Origin: Chinchilla lanigera
Lineage: Eukaryota > Chordata > Mammalia > Rodentia > Chinchillidae
Reading direction: 5' to 3'
Assembly (NCBI RefSeq): GCF_000276665.1
Contig: NW_004955460.1
Location: 4,582,824-4,646,823 of the forward strand
DNA length: 64,000 nt
Shown here: positions 37,682 to 48,954 of the stretch, one piece after another
Layout of the letters: the number at the start of each line of letters is the position of its first letter
Numbering within the stretch: position 1 is the stretch's first letter
Made by a program: the position numbers and the translations under genes
Notes under the pieces: generated by a model
What the model was told of the DNA's origin: nothing
Databases searched by the model: none
The model's input: only the letters and a program-made list of their open reading frames with translations

Positions 37682-38684
37682 CTTTGCTCTCATTTTTTTT
37701 CCTTGACTCATCTTTTATTTATTTGATTTTATCTCATTACTGCCTGTTTATAGTACTGAATGATTCTTTTCCTCATGGGGAGTGAGTGTGTAACACATTG
37801 TAGTTCTTTTTCATCCACTCCCCCCTCCTTCCATGTCTTGGTCCCCTTTACTTTTGCAAAAGATCTCGCTGTTTTGTCATATGTATCCCTTTATTTCTTC
37901 ATAGTTACGGACAGTTTCTACCTGTTTATTCCCTTTCTTGATTTGCTTTTGTGCTAAAGTCAGTTTTATTCCTTACTCCTTGATGAAGTAGGTTTTTATC
38001 CCATTTTTACATTTTTAATTTCCCAAAAACTATTTCTTCCAGTCCTATTGTAATGTTACCCCCAAACAGTTTCATTTTTGTAACTTTTTATATGCCTTAC
38101 AGTATCAAGCAGTATGGTTTCATGGTTAGGAATAGAATTATACCAATAATGAGCATTAACACCTGTTTACCAAGAACTTCCTAGGTCTTGTTCCCTTTTC
38201 TGCTGACTACTCTTTACCCCTGTTCTATTGCATCTTTCATAGAGACTCATAATTTTTAAAGAGACATTTATCCTGAGCAGTTCAGACTTTAATTTTCACG
38301 TTAGAGCTACCCTGGTACTTCTTGCTCATGTGCTGATGTGATAGCGGTCTTCAGGTGCTCTTGGATCTTTTGTTTGCATCCCATATTCTTCTCCACACTC
38401 TGACAATCACCTAGACCCTATCTATTAGCAGAAGGAAGTTCATCCATTTAAGGGAGTCATCTGTTTCATTTTTGACTTCTGTTGCACAGTTGCCTTCACT
38501 CAAATTTAGACATGAACAACTTTCCCTGTAGTTTGGCTTTTGAATATTGTGGATTTATTGTTGTGTTTTTGTTGTTCTATTCTACTCTTACACTTTCTGT
38601 GAAAAGATACCTTTCTTATTTGCAAATTTTAGGCCATCGTGTATAAAGATATCGCATGGAAGTGACTTCTGTCATGTAGAAGAA

Positions 38685-38830
38685 TGGACACTGGAGCACT
38701 TGGGTTCTGGTCCCAGCTATCGTACTTAAGATTTGTATCACCGTAGGCGAGCCGCTTCACTCTGGTGCAGAATCAGTGGTGTTCACTCTCGTACTCAGCA
38801 GTGTCGCAGTGAGGACCAAATGAAGCAGGG
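38685..38830 (+). repeat. MIR SINE fragment
   Basis: gcacttgggttctggtccca, then a cgtaggcgagccgcttcact segment, then a cagtgaggaccaaatga-like end, in the order of the MIR core consensus. Diverged, as expected of this old family. Confidence 0.6.
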
Positions 38831-39674
38831 CAGGTTCTTCAGCCCTGCCTCCATATTGTCTGTTGTGGACCATTAACAATATCACTTCCTGCCACTAGAA
38901 AGTTCAGTTTAATTTTTGGGAGGGGAGGTCCAGTCATTATTAACCAGCAGTTTCAATGTATAATCAGGTTTAAAATCCACAGAGGTAAAGCACAGGGTGG
39001 GCATTGTGAGAGGTAAGTTAGCCGTAGTCTAACATTTGACCAAGACCATGTTGTGACACTGTCATTTTGTACTGAGGAAGAGTCAATCGTGTTTGAGGAG
39101 TTTTGCTGTGCTAGTTCAGCAGGGGTGGGTTGTTGATTCCTTCCATTAAGATTCAGATGATATAGGAACTCCTTAGCCTTCACCCACTTTTCTTAGATTT
39201 GTTGGGAGCTATCATGTTAAACTTGCCTCATGGTGCAGTGCTTCCCTTCCTGCTTCTTAAGCCCCCCTTATAGGAAGTGCAGTATGCCCTGTGTTTCTAC
39301 CTAAATGTAAGAGTCATGGTGTTCTACACACTCTGCACAGTGAGACTCAAGATAGTGTTGAAGCCACATCCAGAATACACTCCTCGATGCAACCTCAGGA
39401 TAAATCAGATTCCCTCTGTATTATGTCCTCTGTTTGTGGAACCCAAGGGACACACTTGGGTGGTTGCAAAATGAGTGGCGCATCCTGAAGATTTTATCTT
39501 TTAATTCATGAAGGTCTCTAATAATCATAATGTGAATTCATTTTCTGCTTGGGCTTTGAAAGAAAGGACCATTCAGAACTTACTGATACTGACAAGAGGA
39601 AAGTGAGGATAGTCCTGTATCTGGGTAGTAAACTGAATTTGTAACTTAAAACCTCATGGGAAAAAAATCTCACT

Positions 39675-39996
39675 TAGCTTGTTTGTGCTGCTCTAACAAA
39701 CTGTTAAACAACAAAAGTTTATTTCTGGTAGTTCTGGAGGCTGGGAAGGCCAGGATGAAGGCACTGGCATTCAGTGTCCGGTGAGGACCCTTTTCCGGCT
39801 CCACAGTGGCAGAGGACAGATGTTGTGTCCTTACATTGGTGGAAGGCTCATTCTCTGATCTCTTTCACAAGGCACCAGTATCCTTTACACCAGGACAAAT
39901 CCTTCCCAAGGGCCCTGCCTCTTAATACTGTTACCTTGGGGGTTAGGTTTCGACATAGGAATTTGGGGAGACACAGGCATTTAGAGCATAGCAAAG
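39675..39996 (-). repeat. MaLR/MLT1-type LTR (antisense)
   Basis: gtttatttctggtagttctg and gaggctgggaaggccaggat, tgttgtgtccttacattggt, then ttgggggttaggtttcgaca and ggcatttagagcatagca. It is the reverse complement of an MLT1/MST-like LTR with most landmarks retained. Confidence 0.7.
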
Positions 39997-40005
39997 CCCA
40001 CTAGA

Positions 40006-40120
40006 TGAACTTCTATAAAATTTAAAGAAGGAATTAGACAAGGATGTCCACTATCACCACTCCTGTTTGGTTTCATGCTCAAAATATTAACAAGGGAAAA
40101 TAGACAAGAGAAAAAAGTAA

Positions 40121-40165
<45 letters not shown>

Positions 40166-42110
40166 AGGTCAGATTATCATCCTTTGCAGATGACATGATC
40201 TTCTATATAAAGACCCCAAAAATTTCACCAAAAGATTCCTAAAATAACCAAATTCAGTAGTGTGACATGATACAGAATCAACACATAAAAATCAGTAGCT
40301 GTGCACCACTATTGATATGCAGCTGTACTGTATACCAGTGATGATCTCAAAGAGAAAGAAATTAGGAAACACTATTATTCATAGTGGCATCAAGAAAAAT
40401 TAAATACTTAGAATTAACCTAACCAAGGAAGTGAAATGCCTGTACAATGAAAACTACTGTACTCTGAAAAAGGAAATCAAAGGACATCAGAAAATGGAAA
40501 GATACCCTTTGTTACTGGATAGGCAAAACCAATAAAGTCAAAATGGCCTTACTTCCAAAACTGATATATAGATTAAGTGCAATCCCAATCAAAATACCAA
40601 CAACATTCTTTAGTGAACTAGAGAAAACAATCCTAAAATTCAGATGGAACCGGAAGAGACCCAGAATAACAAAATAAATATTGTGTAACAAGAGCAAAGT
40701 GGGAGGCATAACAATTTTGGACTTTTAAGCTATGGTACAAAACTACAGTGATAACAACAGCATTGTATTGGGCAGGGGGGAAAGACGTGGATCAGTGGAA
40801 CAGAATGGACAGTGCAGAAGCAGCCACAGGCACATTCAACTGTCTGATCGTTGACAAAGGGGCCAAAAGCCTACACTGGATGAAAGATAGCTTGTTTAAT
40901 AAATGATGTTGGGAACACTGGCTATCCACATGCAGAAGATTGAATCTAGACCCGTATATCTCACCATATGGTAAACTAAAATGGAAATGGGTTAAAGTTC
41001 TAAATATTCAAGCAGAAATATTTAATCTTCTGTAAGATAAAATAGGTGAAATTCTCGAAGACATAGATGTAGGTAAGAACTTTTTGAGCACAGCACCAGT
41101 TACATAAGAGATAGCACTAAGAATCAACAAATGAATCATGTTAAATTAAAAACTTCTGCACAGCAAGAGAAACAGTCAACAGTGAAGAGACAACCTATAG
41201 AATGGGAAAACATGTTTGCTAGCTGTTCTTTGGACAGAGGACTAGTATCTAGAATATATAAAGAACTCAAAATATTAGACCCACCAAAATAAAGCAACTG
41301 ATATGAATAAATACTTCACAGAAGAAGTACAAATGGTCCATAAATACATGAAAAAATGCTAAACATCACTGGTCACTCAAGAAATGCAAATTGAAAACAA
41401 CTCTGAGACTCCATCTTAGTATAGAAAGAATGTTCATCATCAAGAAGTCAAATAATATCAAATGCTGGTGAGGCTGTGAGGAAAAAGGAATCCTACTTTG
41501 TTAGTGGGAATGTGAACTAGTACAGCCACTATGGAAATTAGTAGAGATTCCTCAAACAACTGAAATAAACTAGAAATTTCATTCAGCTCAGCTATTCCCC
41601 TTCTAGATGGTTAAAGACACCATATTATAGGGATACATGCATATCTATGTTTATAGCAGCACAATTCACAATAGCTACATCTTGAAGCCTCTATGTCCAT
41701 CAACAGATGAATGGATTAAGAAAATATGGTATTTATACACATAGTGGAGTACTACTCTGCCTTAAAGAAGATAAATTTTTGCAGGGAAATAGATGCATCC
41801 TGAGATCAGAATGTTAAATGCAATAAATCAAACACACAAACTTAAGTATTGCATGTCTTCCCTTATATGAGAAACCCATACTATAAATAGAGAGCAGCAT
41901 TAGCAGTAGATAATAGTAAATCAGGAGATAGGTCTTTTCTAAATGGGAAAGGGACCAAAAGGTGGAAGGAGAGGTAGGGAAAGGGAGATGAAAGGAAGAA
42001 AAAAAAAAAGAATGAAGCTATGTTACACTCATGTATGAAGTTGTCACAAGGTATGCTGTCACTATGTGCTGGAAACATGGACTGATAAAAAGCTTTTAAA
42101 AGTTAAAGAA
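40006..42110 (+). mobile_element. 5'-truncated L1 (ORF2 3' part and 3' UTR), decayed
   Basis: The + strand translation near the start shows reverse-transcriptase landmarks: RQGCPLSPLLFG around 40035-40072 and, past a (TA)n interruption, FADDM around 40181-40196, which contains the catalytic Asp pair. Later come the QNxHIKIS-like and LTKEVKCLYNE-like segments, and the tttatagcagcacaattcac stretch typical of L1 ORF2 near its end. Frameshifts and stops are present throughout. The last ~150 bases look like 3' UTR; no long A-tail survives. The open - strand frame at 40512-40709 is a shadow of this element. Confidence 0.9.
40126..40162. repeat. (TA)n microsatellite inside L1
   Basis: About 18 TA units replace or expand within the ORF2 reverse-transcriptase region, between the QGCPLSP and FADD motifs. 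Confidence 0.95.
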
Positions 42111-42980
42111 GTAGTAACATTATCTTTGAGACTAGCAGAAGTATGAGCATATCCCATGTGTTGGGAAGTGGTTCCCAGTATCTATAATTCCACCCCTATG
42201 AAATGCAGATGCCAGGATGATGTAACACATGGTGATGGATTCTAGGACCCTGTTTAGTCGGAGGGTGTCGTTGACTGGGAGTGAGCACAGAAGGGCTCCT
42301 TGGGTTTTATTTCTTGATTGTTCGATGGTTTTAAGTTTAGGCCATTAAAAGTGCGTCAAGCTGCAAATTTATGATTTGTATCCTTTAAAGTGTATTATAC
42401 CTCAGTTTTTATTGTCTTGTTAATTAAAGAACTCAGAAAATTACAAATACCAATAAAGTAGCCTAAAACTACTTAAGGTAACCACTGATGGGTAGGAACT
42501 TAAATTTTTCACTTACATACTCGCAGTAGATTCAGCCTAAGATTGTAAATGAGGTTTATTTCACCTAATTTCTCACCACATTGATCTGTGTGGCAGATGT
42601 ATGTATATTTGACTTCAAGAAAGAAACTCTTTTCCTTAAGGGATGAAAAAATAGTTCCTTTAGGGACAGTCCATGGGAAGTTAATAAAAGAATATTAATA
42701 GCCTGTTCATATCTAGTCCATTTTTGAATGTTGGCTTCCGTTTAATAAAACAGATGTGTGGTGAGTGAAGGGAATTATGTCCAGGGGGTGCTTATGCAAG
42801 CTTAACTGCAGTGGGTGCCCTTGACGGCCTTGTTTTCACAGGGTATTTAATAGTGGCCATAGCGCCTTGGGTCATTCAGTGTTCTACTTTCATTTCACCC
42901 TTGGAAGTTTCTTCTCACTGACTCGGTAAACTTTTCTGTCCCTAGCATGGTGAACTAATATGATCTGTTTACTTTTTTAG

Positions 42981-43043
42981 GTGCAGGTGTTTGGACTGTA
43001 TTCTGGAGAAGAATTTCATGAGACTTTCGACTGTCCCATTAAA
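42981..43043 (+). CDS. VPS41: VPS41 coding exon 4 of window (propeller strand)
   Basis: 63 bases, 21 codons, phase 0. The translation is VQVFGLYSGEEFHETFDCPI plus K, matching about residues 108-128 of human VPS41. The VQVF start continues the strand begun by DGK in the previous exon, so the exon boundary falls inside one propeller blade. The acceptor is gtttacttttttag ending at 42980; the donor AAA|gtaaga is at 43044. A second AG lies six bases into the exon (gtgcag, 42981-42986); its use would remove Val-Gln without a frameshift. The first AG is preferred because it preserves the conserved residues. Confidence 0.95.
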
Positions 43044-43252
43044 GTAAGAATTTTTCTGTGCTTTTTTTTTTTTTTAATTAAGGCAGTAAAGACTACAGCA
43101 TTAACATTGTCAGTAAATATCTGTTCAGCTCTTAGGAGGCACTGGTACCATTTGGATGCCACAAAGGAGGGCATGTTTATTACAGAACTGAGACTTTAGT
43201 TTGTCGTCAGGGAGCGTTTATAATAGTGGATGAAATTACACCCACACATGTA

Positions 43253-43256
<4 letters not shown>

Positions 43257-43296
<40 letters not shown>
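43257..43296. repeat. (CA)n microsatellite
   Basis: About 20 uninterrupted CA units, about 215 bases after the exon ending at 43043. A length-polymorphic site is likely. Confidence 0.95.
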
Positions 43297-43298
<2 letters not shown>

Positions 43299-43859
43299 GA
43301 TTAAAGACTCAGGTAAAAACTATATAAAAGACTCAAAACTGAAAGGAAGTACTTTGAGCTGTTCCTTTTAGTGATGGCTTCATGCGCAGAGTGCCGTTTG
43401 ACGGGGCCTGAGTCAGTGCATAGGCACGTGGAGAAGCTGGCTTTCCATGTGGAAAAACAACATAATAGAAACAGAGAACCTGGAAATTTCAAACTGTTCA
43501 GGAAGTGGCAAATCGTCTAACTTAGGTGGTACATCGAAGACTTCTTTGGTAAGAGAGCTACACAGGCAGGTTGGAGCTGGCTCTATATTCAGGCTCAGTA
43601 ATTTGGAGCCCATCTGATAAGGAAAAATTATTGAGTGTATAAGAACAAAGGAGTGACACAAACTGAGCTGCCGTGCATGGGGAAAATTAGCACAGTGACT
43701 GTATATAGTATAGATTGCAGGTCTGATGGACAAGAGTCAGGAAGACCAATTTCCGATAACAGTTGTGGGAAGGTATCTATTGTACTTGTTAGAGGACGAG
43801 GTCATTCATTTTTTCCACTTGTTTATTTAAACCTTATTGACCAATAGGTACAGGAGAGA

Positions 43860-44310
43860 TAAGATCTGACATGTGTTTTAGAAAGCTGAATTTGCCAGAA
43901 TGGAGGGTGATTTGAGTCGGAGAGTGGTTGGGAACAAGCGACAATTTAGAAGGCTTATGCAGTACTCTGGGCATGACAGCAGGGACTTACAGAAAAGAGC
44001 AATTGTGAGTATTCAAGATAGAGCTGAAGTGGTGAATTTAGACATCCTTTAGGAAGTACACTTTCTGCCCTCAGTAATGCCGGGAGGAGAGTGGTCAGAG
44101 GTAGGAGAGCTGAGACTAAGTCTAGGTCCTGCTCTGGGGAGGCTGTGAGGGGCCATCAGTTGCAATAAGGGATGGTTTGAGTTAGCATGATGCTGGCTTG
44201 GTCTTGTATTTAATTGTAGGACATCAGGAGGAGATGTGACAGGGTTTTGAAGGCAGGAACGTTAACCTCAGGATGGAGATTAAATGCAGGATAGGTATCT
44301 AGAGTTGAGT
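43860..44310 (+). repeat. L2 fragment
   Basis: gctgaatttgccagaatgga, aatttagaaggcttatgcag and a tgggcatgacagcagggact-like segment follow LINE2 sense order. Diverged and non-coding. Confidence 0.5.
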
Positions 44311-45034
44311 AAGATGAAGCCATTTTTAAAGGAATTATGCAATTTAAAGTCATAGAATGAGAACAGAGGACTGAGGGTGAAAGACTGGCATACTCTAAAG
44401 ACCCTGGCAGTGGAGGACAAGCAGCAAAGGAGTGGCCTGAAAAGTAGCAGTTAGAAGGAAATCCAGAAGAGCGGTGCCACAGATGCCACAGGAGAGGATT
44501 TCCAGAGGGAAGACGAGGGCTGCAGTGTCACAGGCAGCTTGGAGAATAACTGGCGGGAAGACTGCGTGAGGGATGTCTTTTTGTTTTGGTTTGGTTTGGT
44601 CTTGTTTTGGTCATAGTAAAGTTCCTGACAGGCAGAGTCAGGACAGCTTTCACAGTAAATCGGAAGCAAGGGGGTCAAAACACCCAGTAAAGACTTCGCT
44701 TGCAAGGACTTTGGAAATAAAGGTATGGATCTGGGAAATTGCAGGGCCAGCATCCGGGGAAGATTGTGGATGTCATGTTTCAGTTGATGTAAAAATCAGT
44801 GGATGGAAAGATGAAAGTAGGAGCAGGGGTTGCTTCCTGGAGCAGCACTAGGCAGTCGGGTGAGCAGCCAGGGAGGAGAAGAGCCCCAGCTCTCTGCCCG
44901 GCAGACACTGCCGAGTTGGCAGGGAGCGGGGAGCAGTCGGTGGCAGTTGCGTGATGGTTTTCTGCTCTGATTATCTGAAGGTATTTTTACGGAGCAGAGA
45001 TACCTGTTATGTTCTGTAAGGAAGCTAGAAGGAC

Positions 45035-45402
45035 TCTATTTTGTTTTGGTGGTACTGGAGATTGAACTCCGTGCCTGGAGTACGTTAGGCAAGTGCTCTA
45101 TCAATGAGCTACATCCCGTAACTCTTTTTTTTTTTTTACTTTTTAAATTGTTTTTGGAGACAGGGTCTCTGTACATAGTGCAGGCTGGCCTTGAACTTAT
45201 TTCTGTAGCCCAGGCTCGCCTCAGATGCATGACCATCCTCCTGCCTCAGCCTCTGGAGTGCTGGGATCACAGGCATGTGCCACCACACTCGGCTATTTTG
45301 AGACAGGTTCTCACTAAGTTGCCCAGGCTGGTGTAGAAGTGCCACCCTTCTGCCTAACCATTCCCTAGTAGCTGGGATTATGGGCGTGTACCACCATACC
45401 TG
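45035..45402 (-). mobile_element. ID-B1 dimeric SINE (antisense), interrupted by a B1
   Basis: An antisense ID half (ggtggtactggagattgaac ... gagctacatcccgtaa) is separated from its B1 half (gacaggttctcactaagttg ... gggcgtgtaccaccatacct) by a nested B1 at 45120-45294. The perfect 11-base repeat gctagaaggac lies at 45024-45034 and 45403-45413. This shows that the dimer inserted as one unit. Confidence 0.88.
45120..45294 (-). mobile_element. B1 SINE (antisense) nested in the dimer
   Basis: T-run, gagacagggtctctgtacat, two copies of the caggctggcct-like segment, cctcctgcctcagcctctgg and gtgccaccacactcggct. Full length with the internal duplication. Confidence 0.85.
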
Positions 45403-46402
45403 GCTAGAAGGACCATTCTGAGACATGTTAAGGCATCTAAAGGTGTTTGTATTGATATTTAAGATGGGTTAAGAAAGACTTTAAGTTTCAGCCACCCCGA
45501 GAGCTACGAGTAGTTAGAAGAATAAAGGGTCTCATGCTCACCCCTACAAATGGCAGTGTAAGAAAACTGTCAGCTATCCATTGGAGGAGAAAAGTGTATT
45601 AGTCTAATTAGTAAGAACATTAAATGTGTTTAATTGAAGGTTAGGAAAACCCAAAATTCAGTAATTTTAATGCTGATTTTATGGCTAGTTTGGAGATTAA
45701 AAGGTAAGAAAGCAGGATATGTGCAGGTTATGGCTCTGACAGATAAGGCTCCAATGTAGAACTGTGCTGATTGGAGACACTAGAACCTCACTGCTGCCTT
45801 TGTCCCCACTCAGTGCCACCACTGACCACGTGGTGTTGAAAGCCACCGGCATCTCAAGAATAGTGGAGCAGCCTTGGGACAGAGCTGCGTATAAGGGGCC
45901 ACGGGAGCCTGAGTGAGATCAGATGGGACTGTGAGGGCAGGAACTCAGGTTGTGGGGAGAAGGGAGAGTCCTGAATGGTCATCCCAGGGCAGGGTTCTCA
46001 GCCCAATGCCTCTGCGTCCTGCTGAGAGGTCTTGGTGTAACCACAGATAGTCTGTGGGCTGCATTGCCTCATCTCTTCCCTTTAATGCCATCTGCCACTG
46101 CTGTTAGACAAGGATATAATCAGTCCTTGGTTACAGATAGTTGTGGTATCTGCTGTCTTGAGCAACCTCCTCTGCTGCCTTGGTAGAGGAGTGTGTACTC
46201 AGAGGAGTCTTCTCTTAGCCAGGAACCAGAAGGGATCTCTGTAGCCTTGGAGCTTTGACCTGGCTGGCTTCAGGAGCACAACTTCTCACACGAGAGCAAG
46301 GCTTAGATGTCCTCAGTTGTAGAATTTTACTTGCATACATTACTTCCTGCCAACTTAGCAGGATAGTTTTTTTGCTGTTTGTAATGTATAAATAGTTTTT
46401 AC

Positions 46403-46506
46403 GGGGCTGGGGATTTAGCTCAGCGGCAAAAGTGCCTGCCTGGCAAGCGCAAGGTCGTGAGTTCGGTTCCCGGTACCGGAGAAAAACAAAAACAAACAAA
46501 AAAAAA
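46403..46506 (+). mobile_element. Young ID-type SINE next to a VPS41 splice acceptor
   Basis: A complete ID body nearly identical to the one at 34216, followed by an A-rich tail with (AAAC) units. The perfect 13-base repeat aaatagtttttac is at 46390-46402 and 46507-46519. The second copy ends 50 bases before the exon at 46570. The Pol III A-box and B-box motifs are intact and lie on the gene's sense strand. Confidence 0.93.
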
Positions 46507-46569
46507 AAATAGTTTTTACTCTGTTAACTGTGACTCTTAAACCAGGGCTGGGTTCTTCTTCTCTCGTAG

Positions 46570-46635
46570 ATCGTTGCTGTGCACCCACACTTTGTGAGAT
46601 CCAGTTGTAAGCAGTTTGTGACTGGAGGGAAGAAG
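46570..46635 (+). CDS. VPS41: VPS41 coding exon 5 of window (propeller strand)
   Basis: 66 bases, 22 codons, phase 0. The translation is IVAVHPHFVRSSCKQFVTGG then KK, matching about residues 129-150 of human VPS41 with one conservative change, Ile to Val at the second residue. AVHPHF and the KQFVTGGKK segment form the next propeller strand pair. The acceptor is ttcttctctcgtag ending at 46569; the donor AAG|gtaaac is at 46636. An ID SINE with its target duplication ends only 50 bases upstream (46519), yet branch-point-like motifs (gttaac, tgac at 46523-46534) remain between it and the pyrimidine tract. The next expected residues (LLLFERSW) were not found up to 64000. Confidence 0.95.
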
Positions 46636-48954
46636 GTAAACGTGTGTTCCACTATGATGTATTGGGTGTTCCATTGGCGCTGTATTTATCCTCAGTGTTT
46701 TTAATGTCTGAATATTATTCTTTAGGAGAAATTTTGAGAAAGAAAAATTAATCAAATTATACAACTGTCATCTCATGGGGAAGTTGAGGCCTGTGTTTCT
46801 TTCTACCTTCCTTTGAAGTAGGTATATGACAAGAAAAAGATCTTGCTTGGAGATTTGAAATTTTGTCCATTCCACAGAAATAAGAGACAGCATTTAAAAA
46901 TAACAAAAAGGAGTTAGTAACTTTCTTTTTTCCTTTGTAGAATAGCTCTTGCAAATTTTGATAAAATTTAGGGCAGTTTTGGCTAGTCTTTATTGATATG
47001 TTCCTGGCGCATTTTATTATCTCAGTGAACATTTTAAAAAAAACAGAGTGAAACCTTTCTTCTGTACATGAACATCCTTGTCTTTAGGTAGTAAATTCTC
47101 AAATGAAAGAATCTGCTGATGGTGTAAGTAAACATTTTCCTATTTTTAGTAACGAGAGATTTATTTTTAAATATGTTTTTGTAACAAAACACTATCACCA
47201 CCACCATCCTGGAATTGTAAATATTGTTCCATGTTCCATTTTGAGCCAATAGTCTGTTATTATTTTTATAGTAATATAAAGCTTTGAGGCTCTCCTGCTA
47301 AAGTTGATTTGAATATTTTCTGATAATTAACTGTCATTTCCCCATAGTCTGGTAGTTCATAGGGAGAGGGGACAGGAAAGCACACTGGTCACTCCTGAGT
47401 CATTGTCATGGTTTTTGCAGGTCTGGGGTTCCTGATTCCATTCCATAGCACAAAGCCAAGCTTGCACCAGAGCTGATTTTTGCTTGAGAGTTAGTGCCTT
47501 CCCTCCTTCCTTGGGGCCCATTGTTAACGCAGTCTCATTTGCCTCCTGTCAGAACGTCCAGGGTACTAGTTGGTGGGAATCACGAACTTTGTCTCTTGGA
47601 TTTACAGCTGATCGACTCCTGCAAGAATACCTTTGTCTTTGTCAACTTTGGGAAAGAGTAGCTTTTAAATTCCTCTTCTGTTTCCTTAGCAAATACTTTT
47701 GGGGCTAGGAAATTTTGTGTTCAGTGTAGCACAAATTCACTTAACTGTGATATAAGCTCATGCATTTTCATTGAAAACTTAGGGAGGATAAAGATTTGAT
47801 AAGTTGTTGCCTTTTTTTTAATGATTTGAAACGGCAAGCATTACCTCAGCTCGCACAATGAAGGATGGCTTTGTGCTTAGGTCTTGGCTGAGGGTCTTTG
47901 GCTTGAGTGCAGTCAAGATATTGACTAAGGCTGTGGTTATCAGAAGGCTTGACTAGGGCTAGAAGATCCACTTCAAGGATGTCTGCTGACTTCTTACTAA
48001 TAATCCACCCTCTACTTAAAATATTGATAAATCACTTTGTTTTAAATATTTCCCAGTGTGTGATGCAGTTTTGAGTTCCATTTCCAGTATCAGAGATTTT
48101 ACAGTTGGCCACTATTCTTGAATGTGTTAGGGTAAAAGAACATGCTGAGATGTGTTGATATCCAACTGGTTGGACTCAATATAAAGGCAAGATTGTCCCT
48201 CATTGGTTTGTGTTCTTAATAATCAGTATATTTGTGAAGTTTAATGATGGCTTTTATACCATGAACATATGTATAGTCTCATCAAGTTTGCCACATTAGT
48301 TCTGTCTACTCACAGGATACCTGGGTTAACTGTCAGTAACATATTCGTCATCCTTCTACTTTGCATTTCACATCATTTATAGATACCTATAAGAAGAACA
48401 TTGTACATGTCACAGCTCGGGTTAGACCTGCTTGAAGGACTTCATGAGCTTCACATAACCACAGTATAATCTAGCATCTGACTGTTGATAAATTCGGAAT
48501 TTAGGGAAAGCCAAATAGGCAATGAAATAAATAATAGTCACCAAATGCTGATCCTAAGAGAACATAAAGGGCTTGGTTTGTCTCTTCAGTTACCACTAAT
48601 AGACAGGTGGTTCTGTGTTCAGTCTTTAAGAGAATTTTGATTACTCTTTTTTGCCTATGCAGTTCTCCAGAAATAATGTTTGAAGACATTTCTTTCCAAG
48701 TGCAAAATACGTTTGTGTATATACAAAATGAGACTAAATAAAAACAATTCAGATCATCTGATGAAAAATTGAATAAAAAAGTGATACTATTAAAGTAGAA
48801 TTTCTAGATTTAAGAAATTTAAATGAAAAAAAAAAATACCCTGCAGGACTAAATATCTTTTATACCAGAATTAGTACGCTGGACTTGATAGAAGAGCATG
48901 TGTGATCGTGTGAAGGGAAGAATTGTGTGATTGCACAAGTGTGTAGATACTGTC

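Larger units (their letters stand above)
34720..42980 (+). other. VPS41 intron, 8.3 kb
   Basis: GT at 34720 and AG at 42979-42980. 34860-37580 is AT-rich with nothing recognised. It then carries an antisense ID SINE, a MIR fragment, an antisense LTR fragment and a 5'-truncated L1. 37700-38680, 38840-39660 and 42115-42950 show nothing firm. Confidence 0.8.
43044..46569 (+). other. VPS41 intron, 3.5 kb
   Basis: GT at 43044 and AG at 46568-46569. It contains a (CA)n array, an L2-like fragment, a nested SINE cluster and a young ID SINE near the 3' end. 43300-43860, 44310-45020 and 45415-46390 show nothing recognised. Confidence 0.8.
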
